Position numbers and translations under genes: made by a program. This document shows, piece by piece, positions 61,991-64,000 of a DNA stretch of 64,000 bases (position 1 is the stretch's first letter; each line of letters begins with the position of its first letter). Where the stretch lies: positions 1,699,772 to 1,763,771 of the forward strand of contig NZ_WTYS01000001.1 in assembly GCF_009827545.1 (NCBI RefSeq), read 5' to 3'. The stretch is from Pontixanthobacter gangjinensis (GTDB lineage Bacteria > Pseudomonadota > Alphaproteobacteria > Sphingomonadales > Sphingomonadaceae). The notes below the pieces were generated by a model. It was not told the DNA's origin and did no database searches. It was given only the letters and a program-made list of their open reading frames with translations.

Positions 61991-63118
61991 ATGCGTGCCG
62001 AGGGTCAGGGCCATATTGACCGGATTGAAGCCGCTCTCCAATTAGTGCGTCAGTCGCTCGATTGGGAACGCGCCTTGCGCCGTCTGGATGAATTGAACGC
62101 CCGTGTAGAAGATCCGACTCTGTGGGATGATCCCAAGCAGGCGCAAGCACTAATGCGCGAGCAGAAATTGCTTGAAACATCGGTAAACACCGTCCGCGAA
62201 ATTTCATCCGAAATGTCCGACGCTTGCGAGTTCATCGATATGGGCGAAGCAGAGGGCGATGAAGACATCGTCAATGACGGATTGGCCAGCCTCGAAAAGC
62301 TTGCCGACCGCGCAGATGCTGACAAGGTTCAGGCACTGCTCGCCGGCGAAGCGGACGGGTTCGACACTTACATAGAAATTCACGCGGGCGCTGGCGGGAC
62401 AGAAAGCCAGGACTGGGCAGAAATGCTGCAACGGATGTATTCACGCTGGGCCGAACGCAAAGGCTATAAGGTTGAGCTTGTCGACTATCATGCAGGTGAG
62501 CAGGCCGGGATCAAATCCGCGACTTTGTTGGTGAAGGGCGAGAATGCCTACGGTTACGCCAAGACCGAAAGCGGCGTGCACCGTCTGGTTCGTATCAGCC
62601 CGTATGATAGCGCGGCGCGGCGCCATACCAGTTTCAGTTCGGTCTGGGTCTATCCGGTTATCGACGATGATTTCGAAGTCGACATTAATGAAAGCGACTT
62701 GAAGATTGATACTTATCGCGCGTCGGGCGCTGGTGGCCAACATGTCAACACGACCGATTCTGCAGTGCGCATTACCCACCAGCCGACCGGAATTGTCGTC
62801 GCCAGCCAGAACGATCGTAGCCAACATAAGAACCGTGCAACCGCAATGAATATGCTGAAAGCGCGGCTGTTCGAACGCGAGATGGCAGAGCGCGAGGCGG
62901 CAGCAGGCAGTGAGTATGAATCGAAGACAGAGATTGGCTGGGGCCACCAGATCCGATCTTATGTCTTGCAGCCATACCAAATGGTCAAGGACTTGCGGAC
63001 TGGCGTCACCTCAACCGCGCCGGACAGCGTTTTGGATGGCGCAATTGACGAATTTATCTCAGCGGCGTTGGCGCAACGGGTGACTGGTGAAGCAGTTGAT
63101 GTGGAGGATGTTGATTAG
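61991..63118 (+). CDS. prfB: Peptide chain release factor 2
   Basis: A 375-residue factor ending translation at UGA and UAA. The GGQ motif is at residues 248-250 (SGAGGQHVN). The stop-codon recognition loop reads ISPYDS, with SPY where Escherichia has SPF, a conservative change. The frame is continuous, so the programmed frameshift known from Escherichia prfB is absent. The ATG at 61991 follows AAGGAAA; the TTG six codons earlier is less likely. Confidence 0.96.
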   Translation: MRAEGQGHIDRIEAALQLVRQSLDWERALRRLDELNARVEDPTLWDDPKQAQALMREQKLLETSVNTVREISSEMSDACEFIDMGEAEGDEDIVNDGLASLEKLADRADADKVQALLAGEADGFDTYIEIHAGAGGTESQDWAEMLQRMYSRWAERKGYKVELVDYHAGEQAGIKSATLLVKGENAYGYAKTESGVHRLVRISPYDSAARRHTSFSSVWVYPVIDDDFEVDINESDLKIDTYRASGAGGQHVNTTDSAVRITHQPTGIVVASQNDRSQHKNRATAMNMLKARLFEREMAEREAAAGSEYESKTEIGWGHQIRSYVLQPYQMVKDLRTGVTSTAPDSVLDGAIDEFISAALAQRVTGEAVDVEDVD

Positions 63119-63196
63119 TGCTTTCGGGATGTCGCGGCGCAAGTTTTATGCTTGCGAACTTTACCGCAGGGGCCCGGTCGGATTAAGGCGAATTTG

Positions 63197-63967
63197 ATGA
63201 ATGTTTCTGCGCAAATTGGCCCGGCACTGATAGCTTTGGCTGCCGGTGGGTTGCTGTTATCGAGCTGTAAGCCGGTGACAGATAACGACCGCCCGGAAAC
63301 TGCGCTTGAATTTCCGCTTCCTGATCGGCCTGTGTCTGAGATTGGCGGTAATTCATTCTCTACCGAGACTGCTCGCGATGCTGCTGGCGAGGCTGAGACA
63401 GTGATGGACTTGGCTGAGATAAAGCCGGGAATGACCGTTGCCGATATCGGTGCGGGGGAGGGGTATTACACAGTTCGTTTGGCAGAACGTGTCGGCGCCG
63501 AAGGCAGGGTGCTGGCGCAGGACATAGACGAACAGGCGCTGGTTCGGCTTGGCACGCGAGTGGAGAAGGACAGGCTAGATAATGTCTCGATCAAGCCAGG
63601 TGCTGGCGATGATCCGCGTTTGCCGCAAGATAGTTTTGACCGGATTTTCCTCGTGCATATGTATCATGAGGTGCAAGAGCCTTATGCATTTCTCTATCGG
63701 CTTTGGCCTGCATTAAGAGAAGGTGGACAAGTAATTGTGGTCGATGTTGACCGCCCGACCGACCAACACGGAATTGATCCGCTACTGCTTTCGTGCGAAT
63801 TCAAGCAGGTTGGTTTTGAACTGGTTACATTCAAGGATGCGCCGGAGCTTGCTGGGTACTATGCACAATTCAAAGCAGCCGCTACGAGGCCGGAACCAAA
63901 AGATATAAAGCCGTGCCGTGGGCCAGAAAATGGCTCAGCGGATAAGAAATTCAAAGCGGCAAAATAG
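63197..63967 (+). CDS. SAM-dependent methyltransferase-like protein with lipoprotein signal
   Basis: A 256-residue protein. The first 24 residues form a lipoprotein signal peptide (IALAAGGLLLSSC, Cys24). The rest is a class I methyltransferase fold with motif I VADIGAGEGYYTVRLAE, an acidic residue after strand 2 (AQDIDEQ), FLVHMYHEV and a HGIDPLLLSCEF segment. Similar signal-bearing predicted methyltransferases are known from proteobacterial genomes, but what they do outside the cytoplasm is unclear. The ATG at 63197 is chosen for the signal peptide. Confidence 0.75.
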   Translation: MNVSAQIGPALIALAAGGLLLSSCKPVTDNDRPETALEFPLPDRPVSEIGGNSFSTETARDAAGEAETVMDLAEIKPGMTVADIGAGEGYYTVRLAERVGAEGRVLAQDIDEQALVRLGTRVEKDRLDNVSIKPGAGDDPRLPQDSFDRIFLVHMYHEVQEPYAFLYRLWPALREGGQVIVVDVDRPTDQHGIDPLLLSCEFKQVGFELVTFKDAPELAGYYAQFKAAATRPEPKDIKPCRGPENGSADKKFKAAK

Positions 63968-64000
63968 GTCGTAATTCAAGGGTTGATGGACAATGGGATT

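Noticed and set aside
61991-62110. A programmed frameshift in prfB
   Set aside because: The release factor 2 frame is continuous from ATG to stop, with no in-frame TGA near codon 25.
62595-62615. SPY instead of SPF in the RF2 recognition loop as a sign of altered stop-codon reading
   Set aside because: It is a conservative aromatic swap that I believe is common in alphaproteobacterial RF2, and the window uses TGA, TAA and TAG as normal stops.
1-64000. tRNA or rRNA genes, CRISPR arrays, insertion sequences, phage genes
   Set aside because: No cloverleaf with a CCA-type end, no regularly spaced repeat array and no transposase or integrase motif was seen in any gap or frame by eye.

Overview
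The window looks like chromosomal DNA of an alphaproteobacterium of the Sphingomonadales, most likely an Erythrobacter- or Altererythrobacter-like member of the Erythrobacteraceae. This is inferred from protein character (single LolC/E-type permease with LolD, RNase E with long acidic and basic low-complexity blocks, ETF-ubiquinone oxidoreductase, an exosortase A locus with the sphingomonad gene set) and from moderate GC content with frequent GTG and TTG starts. No rRNA, tRNA, CRISPR array, transposase or phage gene was seen, so this is mostly core genome with accessory patches.

Layout. 1-8.5 kb: end of a cyclopropane-fatty-acid synthase, a serine hydrolase, a PilZ protein, purF with an SDR, lolCD, glutathione peroxidase, a small membrane protein, then a 362-base gap with a crotonase-like fragment, followed by a sulfotransferase. 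8.6-18.9 kb: dnaE, a membrane protein, an acyl-CoA ligase, rluE (with no standard start codon at the conserved N-terminus), a DUF1330 protein, a DUF4304-like protein, moaB, a soluble lytic transglycosylase and a uracil-DNA-glycosylase-like protein lacking family motifs. 18.9-27.7 kb: ETF-QO, an orphan membrane-anchored protein, ispE, an N-formylglutamate amidohydrolase, ilvD, a small lipoprotein, nnr and a TrmA/RlmD-type RNA methyltransferase.

27.7-46.3 kb is an exosortase A (XrtA) exopolysaccharide/protein-sorting locus. A leftward unit (acetyltransferase, acyl carrier protein, two hydrolases) diverges, with only 28 bases between start codons, from a rightward unit (acyl-CoA ligase, PLP decarboxylase). 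Then come the export lipoprotein, chain-length protein, tyrosine-kinase-type ATPase, outer-membrane beta-barrel, ExeA-like ATPase, polysaccharide deacetylase, FemAB-like protein, glycosyltransferase, XrtA-EpsI fusion and amidotransferase. It is directly followed by a crotonase with both catalytic glutamates and the sequence signature of RpfF, the synthase of diffusible signal factor (DSF). A cell-density signal gene beside a matrix-export locus is the most attractive biological lead here.

47.4-64 kb: zapE, a PaaI-type thioesterase and sdhB as one leftward operon; an SDR; a divergent ATP-grasp ligase / PLP enzyme pair of unknown product (the second lead); a haloalkane dehalogenase diverging from a methyltransferase; then rne, an N-acetylmuramoyl-L-alanine amidase, penicillin-binding protein 1A, prfB and a methyltransferase that carries a lipoprotein signal.

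All functional calls come from reading motifs and overall family resemblance; no database search was possible.
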